From an uncultured Bacteroidota bacterium (lineage in GTDB: Bacteria > Bacteroidota > Bacteroidia > Bacteroidales > CAIWKO01), in assembly GCA_937934705.1 (NCBI GenBank), contig CALGYY010000094.1:1-16582 (forward strand): a stretch of DNA of 16,582 nucleotides, written 5' to 3'. Position numbers and translations under genes: made by a program. This document shows, one piece after another, positions 1 through 6,667 of the stretch (within the stretch, counting starts at the first letter, position 1; every line of letters starts with the position of its first letter). Under the pieces are notes generated by a model that did not search any database, had not been told where the DNA came from, and worked only from the letters and a program-made list of their open reading frames with translations.

Positions 1-1
1 G

Positions 2-90
2 CGGAGAGAGGGGGATTCGAACCCCCGATACCAGTTACCCAGTATGACAGTTTAGCAAACTGTTGGTTTCAGCCACTCACCCATCTCTCC
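2..90 (-). tRNA. trnS: tRNA-Ser, anticodon GCU
   Basis: Read on the minus strand, this folds as a complete class II tRNA. The acceptor stem pairs GGAGAGA (84-90) with TCTCTCC (3-9), with discriminator G at 2. The T arm is GGGGG-TTCGAAT-CCCCC (10-26). The anticodon arm is ACAGT-TTGCTAA-ACTGT with anticodon GCT at 54-56, which reads AGC and AGU serine codons. The long variable arm typical of serine tRNAs is a 7 bp stem (28-34 with 39-45, two wobble pairs) closed by a GTAA tetraloop. The base at position 1 fits the first C of CCA, so whether CCA is encoded lies outside the window. No clear promoter box is visible just upstream. Confidence 0.97.
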
Positions 91-166
91 GGGTGATTTG
101 TTGAACCTTACTGCTTAAACAAACAGGAGGGCAAAAATAATACTTTTCCGCTTACAAACAATTTTC

Positions 167-799
167 TTATGAAAAATCCCTGATCAGTGTGGTGATGCCG
201 GCGATGACCATCTGTACCGCAATAACCGCCAGGATGAGTCCCATGATCCTGCCGATGGCCCTGATCAGCGATGGACTGAGACGGGTTGCGATGCGGCGGC
301 CAAAGACGAACATCAGGTAACTGACCACACACATGACGGCAAAAACCAGCACGACCAGAAGGGTATGCCAGATGTTCTCTCCCTGTCCCACAAAATTCAT
401 GGCCGCTGAGATGGTCCCGGGACCAGCCATGATCGGGATACCCAGAGGTGAGACCGCCAGATCATCGAGCGATCTTCCGCTCCCCTCCCCGCTCCTGCCT
501 TGCGTACCCGCGCTCTTACCACTCAGAAGGTCGAAACCGGTAAAAAAGATGATGATCCCGCCGGCGATCTGAAAGGCCGGCAAGGTGATCCCGAAAAGCT
601 TGAAGATCACGTGGCCGAAAATGCTGAATACCGTGATAATGACAAAGGCCACCAGAATCGCACGAAATGCCGTACGACGGGTGGCGGTCCGGTCCGCATC
701 ACCAATCATGGAGAGAAATACCGGGACATTGCCAATAGGGTTCATCACAGCGAAGAAGCCGAGAAAAACCGTACTCAGAAAAAGCATTAAATCAGACAT
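167..799 (-). CDS. MarC-family integral membrane protein
   Basis: A 210-residue polytopic inner-membrane protein of the MarC/UPF0056 family, whose transport substrate is not established; the old link to multiple antibiotic resistance in E. coli was later disputed. Family signatures are visible: N20-P-I-G-N-V-P near the N-terminus, and PLGIPIMAGPGT at residues 118-129, within the usual duplicated arrangement of about six hydrophobic segments. A hydrophilic Gly/Ser/Arg-rich loop (about residues 95-112) separates the halves. I chose the ATG at 797-799 (MSDLMLF...); a TTG six codons upstream lies inside a TATCTTTG promoter-like box, so it would not be transcribed. No Shine-Dalgarno is seen, as usual in Bacteroidota. 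The gene is a single unit, divergent from the next one; the 76 bases between its stop and the tRNA show no clear terminator. Confidence 0.93.
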   Translation of the reverse strand: MSDLMLFLSTVFLGFFAVMNPIGNVPVFLSMIGDADRTATRRTAFRAILVAFVIITVFSIFGHVIFKLFGITLPAFQIAGGIIIFFTGFDLLSGKSAGTQGRSGEGSGRSLDDLAVSPLGIPIMAGPGTISAAMNFVGQGENIWHTLLVVLVFAVMCVVSYLMFVFGRRIATRLSPSLIRAIGRIMGLILAVIAVQMVIAGITTLIRDFS

Positions 800-814
800 A
801 ATACAGATTTTCAG

Positions 815-822
815 CAAAGATA
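815..822 (-). promoter_or_regulatory. Bacteroidota-type -7 box for the MarC-family gene
   Basis: TATCTTTG on the minus strand matches TAnnTTTG, the -7 element used by the primary sigma factor of Bacteroidota. It lies 15 bases upstream of the chosen ATG and implies a very short leader. No TTTG is seen at the expected -33 distance, so the call rests on one element. Confidence 0.4.
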
Positions 823-889
823 GGATTCCTTTTCAGCAGACCGCATACTGACTAAATTTTGGGTGCGGGCTGGCCGGCAAACTTATTCG

Positions 890-897
890 TATTTTTG
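890..897 (+). promoter_or_regulatory. Bacteroidota-type -7 box for the exported SH3-like protein
   Basis: TATTTTTG matches TAnnTTTG and sits 22 bases before the ATG at 920. No -33 TTG is visible at 19-21 bases upstream. With the box at 815-822 it forms a divergent promoter region of about 80 bases. It also argues against the GTG at 863 as a start, since that lies upstream of the box. Confidence 0.4.
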
Positions 898-919
898 CAA
901 GCAAATAACTCACATAATC

Positions 920-1660
920 ATGAAGAAATTACTGATTACGGTCACTGCGTGTCTGAGCATACTATGTTGCCGGGCGCAGGGAAATGAACCTGTTTCCACC
1001 TTCGCAAACCTGAAAAGCCTGAAGGTGCTGGAAAGCATCACAGTGTTCCATCCCGCAACAGGTGTTGAGATCATCAACAAAGCCTGCCGTTTACTCCCCG
1101 CAGGCGATCCTTACCGGCAAACGGGTGATACGCCCGACGGAGACGACATATTGGTACTGCGCATGAAGCTGGAAACTGCCGGAACTAAAACTTACAGCGT
1201 ACTTTACACCAATGGTCCCAGCGAGGATCCGGCCTTCATGTTCGGAGATGAAGAGGGACAGATTATCGCCACCCTCGGCGGAACAAGCCTTTACCTTCCG
1301 GGCAATGGAAGTGTTTACACCAGCGGACATACCAACACTTCATTTAATAAAAGAAGCAAATTCCGTCTCAAAAACGGGAATTTTGAGGAAGTCCCCCAGG
1401 CATACTACTATGTCGGTCTGAAAACCAAAACGGCCAAAGATATCACGCTATATGCCGACAGGGAAGAAACACAGGCAGTGGCCGTTGTTCCCGCGGGCAC
1501 TGAAGTGGAAGTTCTGCTGGCGGAATTCCGTGATTCCGACGGCGGATATGAACGTTTCCTGATCCGCTCCCCTTTCGGTCTGGTCGGCTGGTTCGGAATT
1601 ACGACTTACAATCTCGGTGAGCCCCCGGTTCTTCCGGGTATTTACTATGCCGGGGACTAA
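920..1660 (+). CDS. Exported protein of unknown function, SH3-like C-terminus
   Basis: A 246-residue protein with an N-terminal signal peptide: Lys-Lys, a hydrophobic core, then CRAQ before G21, a common Bacteroidota cleavage context. Cysteines at 11, 16 and 17 lie within the signal, but none has a good lipobox, so a soluble periplasmic or secreted protein is more likely than a lipoprotein. Residues 21-160 match no family I recognise. About residues 162-230 (from YYYVGLKT to GLVGWFGI) look like a bacterial SH3-type beta barrel: a strand pattern with an early 'LYA', a central 'AGTEVEVL', and a final 'GWFG' resembling the closing motif of SH3b domains, which often bind peptidoglycan or peptides. 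That assignment is an inference. The ATG at 920 was chosen because the signal peptide starts there and the promoter-like box lies between it and the upstream GTG at 863. No T9SS domain is present. Confidence 0.85.
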   Translation: MKKLLITVTACLSILCCRAQGNEPVSTFANLKSLKVLESITVFHPATGVEIINKACRLLPAGDPYRQTGDTPDGDDILVLRMKLETAGTKTYSVLYTNGPSEDPAFMFGDEEGQIIATLGGTSLYLPGNGSVYTSGHTNTSFNKRSKFRLKNGNFEEVPQAYYYVGLKTKTAKDITLYADREETQAVAVVPAGTEVEVLLAEFRDSDGGYERFLIRSPFGLVGWFGITTYNLGEPPVLPGIYYAGD

Positions 1661-1671
1661 GTAAGACACTG

Positions 1672-1692
1672 AATTGTCTGCGCCGGACAGTT
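1672..1692 (+). terminator. Possible hairpin terminator after the SH3-like gene
   Basis: AATTGTCTG (1672-1680), a CGC loop and CGGACAGTT (1684-1692) form a 9 bp stem with two G-T pairs, 12 bases after the stop codon. No T-run follows on the plus strand (an A-run follows instead), so it is at best a weak terminator. Confidence 0.3.
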
Positions 1693-1709
1693 AATTCCCA
1701 AAAAAATTG

Positions 1710-1717
1710 TAGGTTTG
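1710..1717 (+). promoter_or_regulatory. Bacteroidota-type -7 box for pyrG-murB
   Basis: TAGGTTTG matches TAnnTTTG, 30 bases before the pyrG ATG at 1748. No -33 TTTG is seen at the usual distance. An in-frame upstream start at 1715 overlaps the box, which favours 1748. Confidence 0.4.
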
Positions 1718-1747
1718 ACGGCTGAGACCGTAATACCGTTATTTGTA

Positions 1748-3376
1748 ATGAACCAGACCAAGTACATCTTCGTTACCGGAGGGGTAACCTCCTCATTGGG
1801 CAAAGGCATCATCTCAGCTTCGCTGGCCAAACTGCTTCAGGCAAGAGGTTTCAGGGTGACCATACAAAAATTCGATCCCTATATCAACATTGATCCGGGC
1901 ACACTCAACCCCTATGAGCACGGAGAATGCTTCGTCACCGGCGATGGGGCCGAAACCGATCTGGATCTCGGACACTATGAGCGTTTCCTGAACGTTCCCA
2001 CATCACAGGCCAATAATATCACTACGGGGCGCATTTACCAGAGCGTAATAGAAAAGGAGCGCAGGGGCGATTATCTTGGTGAGACGGTGCAGATCATTCC
2101 GCACATCACGGATGAGATCAAATACAGGGTCAAGCTATTGGGCAATGAGGGCAATTATGATTTTGTGATCACCGAGATCGGCGGCACGGTGGGCGACATC
2201 GAATCCCTGCCTTTCATCGAAGCCGTACGCCAGATGAAATGGGAATCGGGTAGCGGAAATTCCCTGGTAATCCACCTGACGCTTGTCCCCTATCTTTCAG
2301 CCGCGGGAGAACTGAAAACCAAGCCCACACAGCACAGCGTGAAAGCCCTGCTCGAACTCGGGGTGCAGCCCGACATCCTGGTCTGCCGCTGCGAGCGCCC
2401 CCTGAACGAACACCTCAGACAGAAAATCGCCCTTTTCTGCAATGTTGACAAGCAGTCGGTCATCGAATCCATCGATACCGAGACCATTTACAACGTTCCC
2501 ATCCTCATGAAAAATGAGAAGCTGGATGAGGTGGTGCTTGGCAAGCTGGGGATATCCACTGAAAAAGAACCGGATTTAAAGCAGTGGGAAGATTTTCTGT
2601 TCCGCCACAAAAACCCGCAAACTGAGATTCAAATCGGACTCGTGGGCAAATATGTTGAACTGAAGGACTCGTATAAATCCATCAGCGAGGCTTTTGTCCA
2701 TGCGGGAGCCGAACTTCAGTGCAAGGTTAAGCTGAAACTGATCCATTCTGAAGACATCAACGAGATGTCGGTTGACCGATTACTCGCCGGTCTGAACGGC
2801 CTGCTGGTAGCCCCTGGCTTCGGGGAGCGCGGCATTGAAGGAAAAATTCTCGCCATCAGACATGTCAGGGAGAACCACATCCCCTTTCTCGGAATCTGCC
2901 TCGGCATGCAATGCGCAGTCGTTGAATTTGCCCGTCACGTACTGGGGTTTGACGATGCTCATTCCACGGAAATGAATCCGCGCACAACACATCCCGTAAT
3001 TGATATTATGGAAGCCCAGAAAAAGATCAGTTGCAAGGGCGGCACCATGCGGCTCGGGGCCTATCCGTGCAGGGTCAGAGAAGGAAGCCTGGCGATGAAG
3101 GTATACGGCACCGCCGACATCATGGAGCGGCACAGGCACCGCTACGAACTCAACAATAAATACCTGCCTGATCTGGAAAATGCCGGATTGATTGCCACAG
3201 GGATGAATCCGAAGGATCATCTGGTTGAAATGGTAGAGCTCAGCGGGCACCCGTTCTTCGTTGGCGTGCAGTTTCACCCCGAGTATAAAAGTACTGTTGC
3301 AGCACCGCATCCGCTCTTTGTCGGACTGGTCAGGGCAGGATTGGAAAACTTGCAAAGTGCAGTCACTGGATCATGA
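1748..3376 (+). CDS. pyrG: CTP synthase
   Basis: Cytosolic glutamine-hydrolysing CTP synthase, which converts UTP, ATP and glutamine to CTP, the last step of de novo pyrimidine nucleotide synthesis. The 542 residues match the usual length (about 545). The N-terminal synthetase domain has the P-loop-like GGVTSSLGKG (11-20) and the conserved stretch DPYINIDPGTLNPYEHGE. The C-terminal class I glutamine amidotransferase domain has the nucleophile Cys384 in GICLGMQ and the His510/Glu512 pair in FHPEY, so both active sites look intact. The ATG at 1748 gives the canonical N-terminus MNQTKYIFVTGG; the open frame extends 11 codons upstream but that part is not conserved. The stop overlaps the murB start (ATGA), which suggests translational coupling. 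Confidence 0.98.
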   Translation: MNQTKYIFVTGGVTSSLGKGIISASLAKLLQARGFRVTIQKFDPYINIDPGTLNPYEHGECFVTGDGAETDLDLGHYERFLNVPTSQANNITTGRIYQSVIEKERRGDYLGETVQIIPHITDEIKYRVKLLGNEGNYDFVITEIGGTVGDIESLPFIEAVRQMKWESGSGNSLVIHLTLVPYLSAAGELKTKPTQHSVKALLELGVQPDILVCRCERPLNEHLRQKIALFCNVDKQSVIESIDTETIYNVPILMKNEKLDEVVLGKLGISTEKEPDLKQWEDFLFRHKNPQTEIQIGLVGKYVELKDSYKSISEAFVHAGAELQCKVKLKLIHSEDINEMSVDRLLAGLNGLLVAPGFGERGIEGKILAIRHVRENHIPFLGICLGMQCAVVEFARHVLGFDDAHSTEMNPRTTHPVIDIMEAQKKISCKGGTMRLGAYPCRVREGSLAMKVYGTADIMERHRHRYELNNKYLPDLENAGLIATGMNPKDHLVEMVELSGHPFFVGVQFHPEYKSTVAAPHPLFVGLVRAGLENLQSAVTGS

Positions 3377-4392
3377 AAATCAGCCATGATATCAGCCTGA
3401 AACCCTTTCACACTTTCGGAACGGAAGTAAAAGCCTCTTGCTTTGCCGAAGTTTCCCACCGGGAAGAGATCCTGCAGTTTTTCAGGGAAGAACTCCGTTC
3501 ATGTCCAAAGCCGCTGCTGATTCTTGGTGGCGGAAGCAATCTCCTCTTTACAAAGGATTTTTCGGGAACCGTGCTGAAAATCTCCACACAGGGTATCAGG
3601 ATGATTTCCGAAAACAGCGATCAGGTTCTGGTTCAGGCCGAGGCCGGTGAGCCCTGGGATGAATTCGTGGACTTTTGTGTTGCACAAAACCTGGGTGGTC
3701 TTGAGAACCTGAGCATGATTCCCGGTCAGGTGGGAACCTGTCCGGTTCAGAATATCGGCGCTTATGGCAGAGAGATCAAAGACTGCTTCCATTCCCTTGA
3801 AGCACTCGACCTGCAAAGCCTGGAGACCATTGCCTTCACTGAAGCGGAGTGTAAATTCGCCTACCGGGATTCTGTCTTTAAGAATGAGCTCAGGGGGCGT
3901 TATCTGATACTGTCGGTGACATTTGCTCTCGTGAAGAATGCCGCAGTTGATGTTTCCTACGGCAACATCGCTGCGGAACTGAAGTCAGTGGGGTGCATAA
4001 ATCCCGGCATCAGTGATGTGGCCTCAGCGGTCAGGCGCATACGCACCGCCAGGCTGCCGGACCCGAAAATACTGGGCAATGCCGGAAGTTTTTTCAAGAA
4101 TCCGCTGGTGACCGCCTTTGATTATTACAGACTGAAAGAAGCTCACCCGCAGATGCCGTCCTACAACCAGGACGACGGTTATTATAAAATCCCTGCGGCA
4201 TGGCTCATTGAACAGTGCGGCTGGAAAGGATTCCGCCGCGGTGATGCGGGCGTTCACAAAGAACAGGCACTGATCCTGGTGAATTACGGGAATGCGACAG
4301 GAAATGAGATCATGGATCTCGCACAGGAAATTATGGATTCCGTGAAATCCGCATTTGACGTCAGCCTCCAGACTGAAGTCAACATCATCTGA
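3373..4392 (+). CDS. murB: UDP-N-acetylenolpyruvoylglucosamine reductase
   Basis: FAD-dependent cytosolic reductase that turns UDP-GlcNAc-enolpyruvate into UDP-MurNAc using NADPH, the second committed step of peptidoglycan synthesis. At 339 residues it fits the type I (E. coli-like) form. The FAD-binding region shows LGGGSNLLFT and the IPGQVGTCPVQNIGAYG stretch. Three catalytic positions are present: Arg165 in AYRDSVFK, Ser239 in GNAGSFFKNP, and Glu335 near the C-terminus in LQTEVNII, equivalent to Arg159, Ser229 and Glu325 of E. coli MurB. The start ATG is fixed by the 4 nt overlap with the pyrG stop. It converges on the M48 protease gene with only 23 bases between the two stops and no clear terminator. 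Confidence 0.97.
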   Translation: MKISHDISLKPFHTFGTEVKASCFAEVSHREEILQFFREELRSCPKPLLILGGGSNLLFTKDFSGTVLKISTQGIRMISENSDQVLVQAEAGEPWDEFVDFCVAQNLGGLENLSMIPGQVGTCPVQNIGAYGREIKDCFHSLEALDLQSLETIAFTEAECKFAYRDSVFKNELRGRYLILSVTFALVKNAAVDVSYGNIAAELKSVGCINPGISDVASAVRRIRTARLPDPKILGNAGSFFKNPLVTAFDYYRLKEAHPQMPSYNQDDGYYKIPAAWLIEQCGWKGFRRGDAGVHKEQALILVNYGNATGNEIMDLAQEIMDSVKSAFDVSLQTEVNII

Positions 4393-4415
4393 AACATCAG
4401 ACTTTAAAAGCCAGG

Positions 4416-5618
4416 CTATCTCTTCACCTTATGTTCCATTCCGCAGCGGGTACAGTAAACATATTTGCCGCTGTACTGAGGCGGAACCTTAAGTTTCATC
4501 CCGCAGTTGCAATCGATCAGGGTGTAATCGGTGGCCATGAGCACGGCATCGGTGGCAGCACGCGTATTCGTTTTCAGTTCAGCACCGGGAATGCCTTCGG
4601 AACCGCCATCCCTCAGCGGAATGTCGGAATGATCCGCCAATGCTGAAGCGGGAAGCAGTGATGACTGGTTACGGACCGACTGATAGGCCTGCTGATAATT
4701 GATATAATTCGCGCCTCCGGACATATTGCGCAGGATGCGGATCCGCTCCGAAATGGGGGGATGTGTACTGCTCAGGTCCGCGGCTTTCATACCCTTTGGG
4801 CGCAGCGGATTACAGATGTACATGGGTGCTGTGACCTTGTTGGCCGAAGGGATCTGGGCATCAGAGGAAGCAATCTTCTCCAGAGCGGAAGCCAGGCCTT
4901 CGGGGTAGCGTGTGAGTCTGACGGCCGAGGCATCCGCCAGGTACTCTCTTTTCCTTGAAATGGCAAAGTAAAGCAGGCGGGCCATAATGGGCGCCAGGAT
5001 TGCGAAAGCAATGGCGATCAGCAAAAAGATGATCTGACCGCTACCTCCTTTGGAATCGCGGCGGCCTCCTCCTGAAAAGAACATTCCGCGGAGAAAAACC
5101 TGGGCGATGATGATGATGGTCCCCATCATCACGCCGGCAATGGTCATGAATCGTATATCACGGTTAATGATATGTGACATTTCATGAGCCACTACCCCCT
5201 GCAGTTCATCACGATTGAGCCTCCGCAGTAATCCTGAAGTTACCGCCACCGCCGAATTCTCAGGTTTCATCCCTGTTGCAAAAGCGTTAGGCATTTCAGT
5301 GTCGATGATATAGACCTTCGGCGTGGTGTTCATGCCTGCCGCGATCCTCATCTCTTCCACTACATTGTAGAGCTGCGGATGCATATCAGGTGTAATCTGC
5401 TTTGCTCCGCTGGTACTGAGCATGATGTCTTTGCCCGCGGTAAAACTGATCAGCATGAGCAAACCCCAGACCGCCAGAGAAAGAATAATTCCCCAGATGG
5501 CACCGGATTCCGCATCAAAGGCCATCCCGATTACAAAGCCCATCCCCGCGAGGAGGATACCCATCAGGATGATCAGCACAGCTGACTTCCGCTCATTTGC
5601 CCGGATCAGTTCCCACAT
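4416..5618 (-). CDS. M48-family (HtpX-like) membrane metalloprotease with C-terminal zinc ribbon
   Basis: A 400-residue zinc metalloprotease. Two membrane segments open the protein (about residues 13-34 and 41-62). The catalytic HEMSH motif is at 145-149, with third zinc ligand Glu225 in the REYLADASAV segment, and two more hydrophobic segments lie between them. This is the HtpX/Ste24 architecture, with proteolysis of membrane proteins at the cytoplasmic face. HtpX proteins are usually near 290 residues; this one has about 110 more. The extension is an Ala/Ser-rich linker, then a C-terminal zinc-ribbon-like module with Cys370, Cys372, Cys389 and Cys392 (CNCG...CTRCG), which may bind substrate or a partner. 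It starts 16 nt after lemA; LemA and HtpX-type genes are known neighbours. An htpX name would be reasonable, but the extension makes orthology uncertain. Confidence 0.93.
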   Translation of the reverse strand: MWELIRANERKSAVLIILMGILLAGMGFVIGMAFDAESGAIWGIILSLAVWGLLMLISFTAGKDIMLSTSGAKQITPDMHPQLYNVVEEMRIAAGMNTTPKVYIIDTEMPNAFATGMKPENSAVAVTSGLLRRLNRDELQGVVAHEMSHIINRDIRFMTIAGVMMGTIIIIAQVFLRGMFFSGGGRRDSKGGSGQIIFLLIAIAFAILAPIMARLLYFAISRKREYLADASAVRLTRYPEGLASALEKIASSDAQIPSANKVTAPMYICNPLRPKGMKAADLSSTHPPISERIRILRNMSGGANYINYQQAYQSVRNQSSLLPASALADHSDIPLRDGGSEGIPGAELKTNTRAATDAVLMATDYTLIDCNCGMKLKVPPQYSGKYVYCTRCGMEHKVKR

Positions 5619-5634
5619 AACTCAGAATTTTCGA

Positions 5635-6189
5635 TCAGAATTTTACCTTCGGAACTTCTTTTTCTGCCACATCCGTGATCTCGAAAAACTCTCCCTCTTT
5701 GAAGCCAAACATCCCGGCGACAACGTTGGACGGGAACATCTGGGTTTTGTTGTTGTACCTCAGCACCTGGTCGTTGTAGCTCTGACGGGAGTAGCTGATC
5801 TTATTCTCCGTTGAAGTCAGTTCTTCCTGCAGGGCCAGAAAATTCTGGTTGGCCTTAAGATCAGGATAGGCTTCGATAGCCACCTGCAATTTACCCATCA
5901 ATCCGCTCAGCACGCCTTCAGCGGCCGCTTTCTGCGGGATGGTTGAGGCACTCATCGCATTGCTGCGGGCTTCAGTGATTTTGGTCAGGGTTTCGCGTTC
6001 ATGCGTCATGTAACCCTTAACTGTTTCAATCAGATTGGGTATCAGATCATGACGGCGCTTGAGCTGAACATCGATCTGCGCCCAGGCATTCTTCACCTGG
6101 TTGCGTAACTGAACCAGCGAGTTGTAAGCCGCAATAATGAAAATCACCAGGATCACGAGTATCCCAAGGACAATCCATAAAGCAATCAT
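5635..6189 (-). CDS. lemA: LemA family protein
   Basis: A 184-residue protein with one N-terminal membrane helix (residues 1-22) and a long helical domain. The family signature lies just after the helix: NSLVQLRNQVKNAWAQIDVQLKRRHDLIPNL, here described only in parts, followed by the VKGYMTHE segment, then the IPYSRQSYND-type region (here ISYSRQSYNDQVLRYN) and a FPSNVVAGMFGF end. LemA function is not settled; it is a membrane-anchored helical protein often encoded beside M48 proteases or other envelope stress genes. The start is well supported by an AAGGAGG Shine-Dalgarno 7 bases upstream. It lies between the zinc-ribbon gene (67 nt upstream) and the protease gene (16 nt downstream). Confidence 0.96.
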   Translation of the reverse strand: MIALWIVLGILVILVIFIIAAYNSLVQLRNQVKNAWAQIDVQLKRRHDLIPNLIETVKGYMTHERETLTKITEARSNAMSASTIPQKAAAEGVLSGLMGKLQVAIEAYPDLKANQNFLALQEELTSTENKISYSRQSYNDQVLRYNNKTQMFPSNVVAGMFGFKEGEFFEITDVAEKEVPKVKF

Positions 6190-6196
6190 GTTATTT

Positions 6197-6203
6197 CCTC
6201 CTT
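6197..6203 (-). promoter_or_regulatory. Strong Shine-Dalgarno of lemA
   Basis: AAGGAGG on the minus strand, 7 bases from the lemA ATG, is a near-perfect anti-SD match. Other genes in this window have A-rich or featureless leaders, as usual for Bacteroidota, so this site stands out. A small 6 bp hairpin (TGCTGA-ATGA-TCAGCA, 6212-6227) lies just upstream. Confidence 0.7.
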
Positions 6204-6256
6204 TTTGTTATTGCTGATCATTCAGCATATTGAATTATTGACGTAATTATTGTTTT

Positions 6257-6649
6257 TTATTGCAATTTGTGCCTGAACATTTCGCTGAGCAGTTGAGGAA
6301 TGCGACTATCCTGGCCCAGTCCGCCCTGCCGGATCATTTCCTGCAATTCTCCGGCGTCGAACCATATCCCGTGCTGCCTGCTGCATTTGTCGATCAGAAG
6401 GCTTGAATCTGTTCCCCCGCTGACCTTATCCATCTTCTTTCTGCAGCGGGGGCATTTGCGCGTTTTTTCCTTTGATGCCGATACCGCTGTTAAACTTTGC
6501 AACAGGCTGTTCCGGGCTTCTCCTCCTTCGAGCAGCAGTTCAAGCTCTCCCTCGTCCAGCCAGATTCCGCTGCACGACGGGCAGTAATCAATCTCTACCT
6601 GGTCAAGTTCCAGGATAATCATAGCTTCTTTGCAAACAGGGCATTTCAT
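6257..6649 (-). CDS. Small protein with two TFIIB-type zinc ribbons
   Basis: A 130-residue, probably cytosolic protein made of two zf-TFIIB-like modules. The first has Cys3/Cys6 and Cys23/Cys26, followed by the family hallmark GIWLDEGEL. The second has Cys66/Cys69 and then Cys89 and His93 (CSRQH) before GIWFDAGEL, so its second half-site appears changed from CxxC to CxxxH. The C-terminus is short and helical. Such proteins are presumed zinc-binding adaptors; no activity is established. I chose the ATG at 6647-6649 (MKCPVC) over a TTG two codons upstream because the zinc-ribbon start is canonical; a GGGAG sequence lies 7 bases before it. The gene starts 18 nt after the stop of the Omp28-like gene and is followed by lemA, so all are probably co-transcribed. 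Confidence 0.9.
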   Translation of the reverse strand: MKCPVCKEAMIILELDQVEIDYCPSCSGIWLDEGELELLLEGGEARNSLLQSLTAVSASKEKTRKCPRCRKKMDKVSGGTDSSLLIDKCSRQHGIWFDAGELQEMIRQGGLGQDSRIPQLLSEMFRHKLQ

Positions 6650-6667
6650 TCTCAATCTCCCGTAAAA

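Noticed and set aside
1..90. The tRNA gene as an integration site for a mobile element
   Set aside because: No integrase, no repeat of the tRNA 3' end elsewhere in the window, and the adjacent genes look like core chromosome.
124..131. CAGGAGGG on the plus strand, a Shine-Dalgarno-like string
   Set aside because: No start codon or plausible coding sequence follows on the plus strand; it lies between the MarC-family stop and the tRNA.
2780..3355. A 191-codon open frame on the minus strand inside pyrG
   Set aside because: It lies fully within the conserved pyrG sequence, has no family resemblance, and is a shadow of codon use on the other strand.
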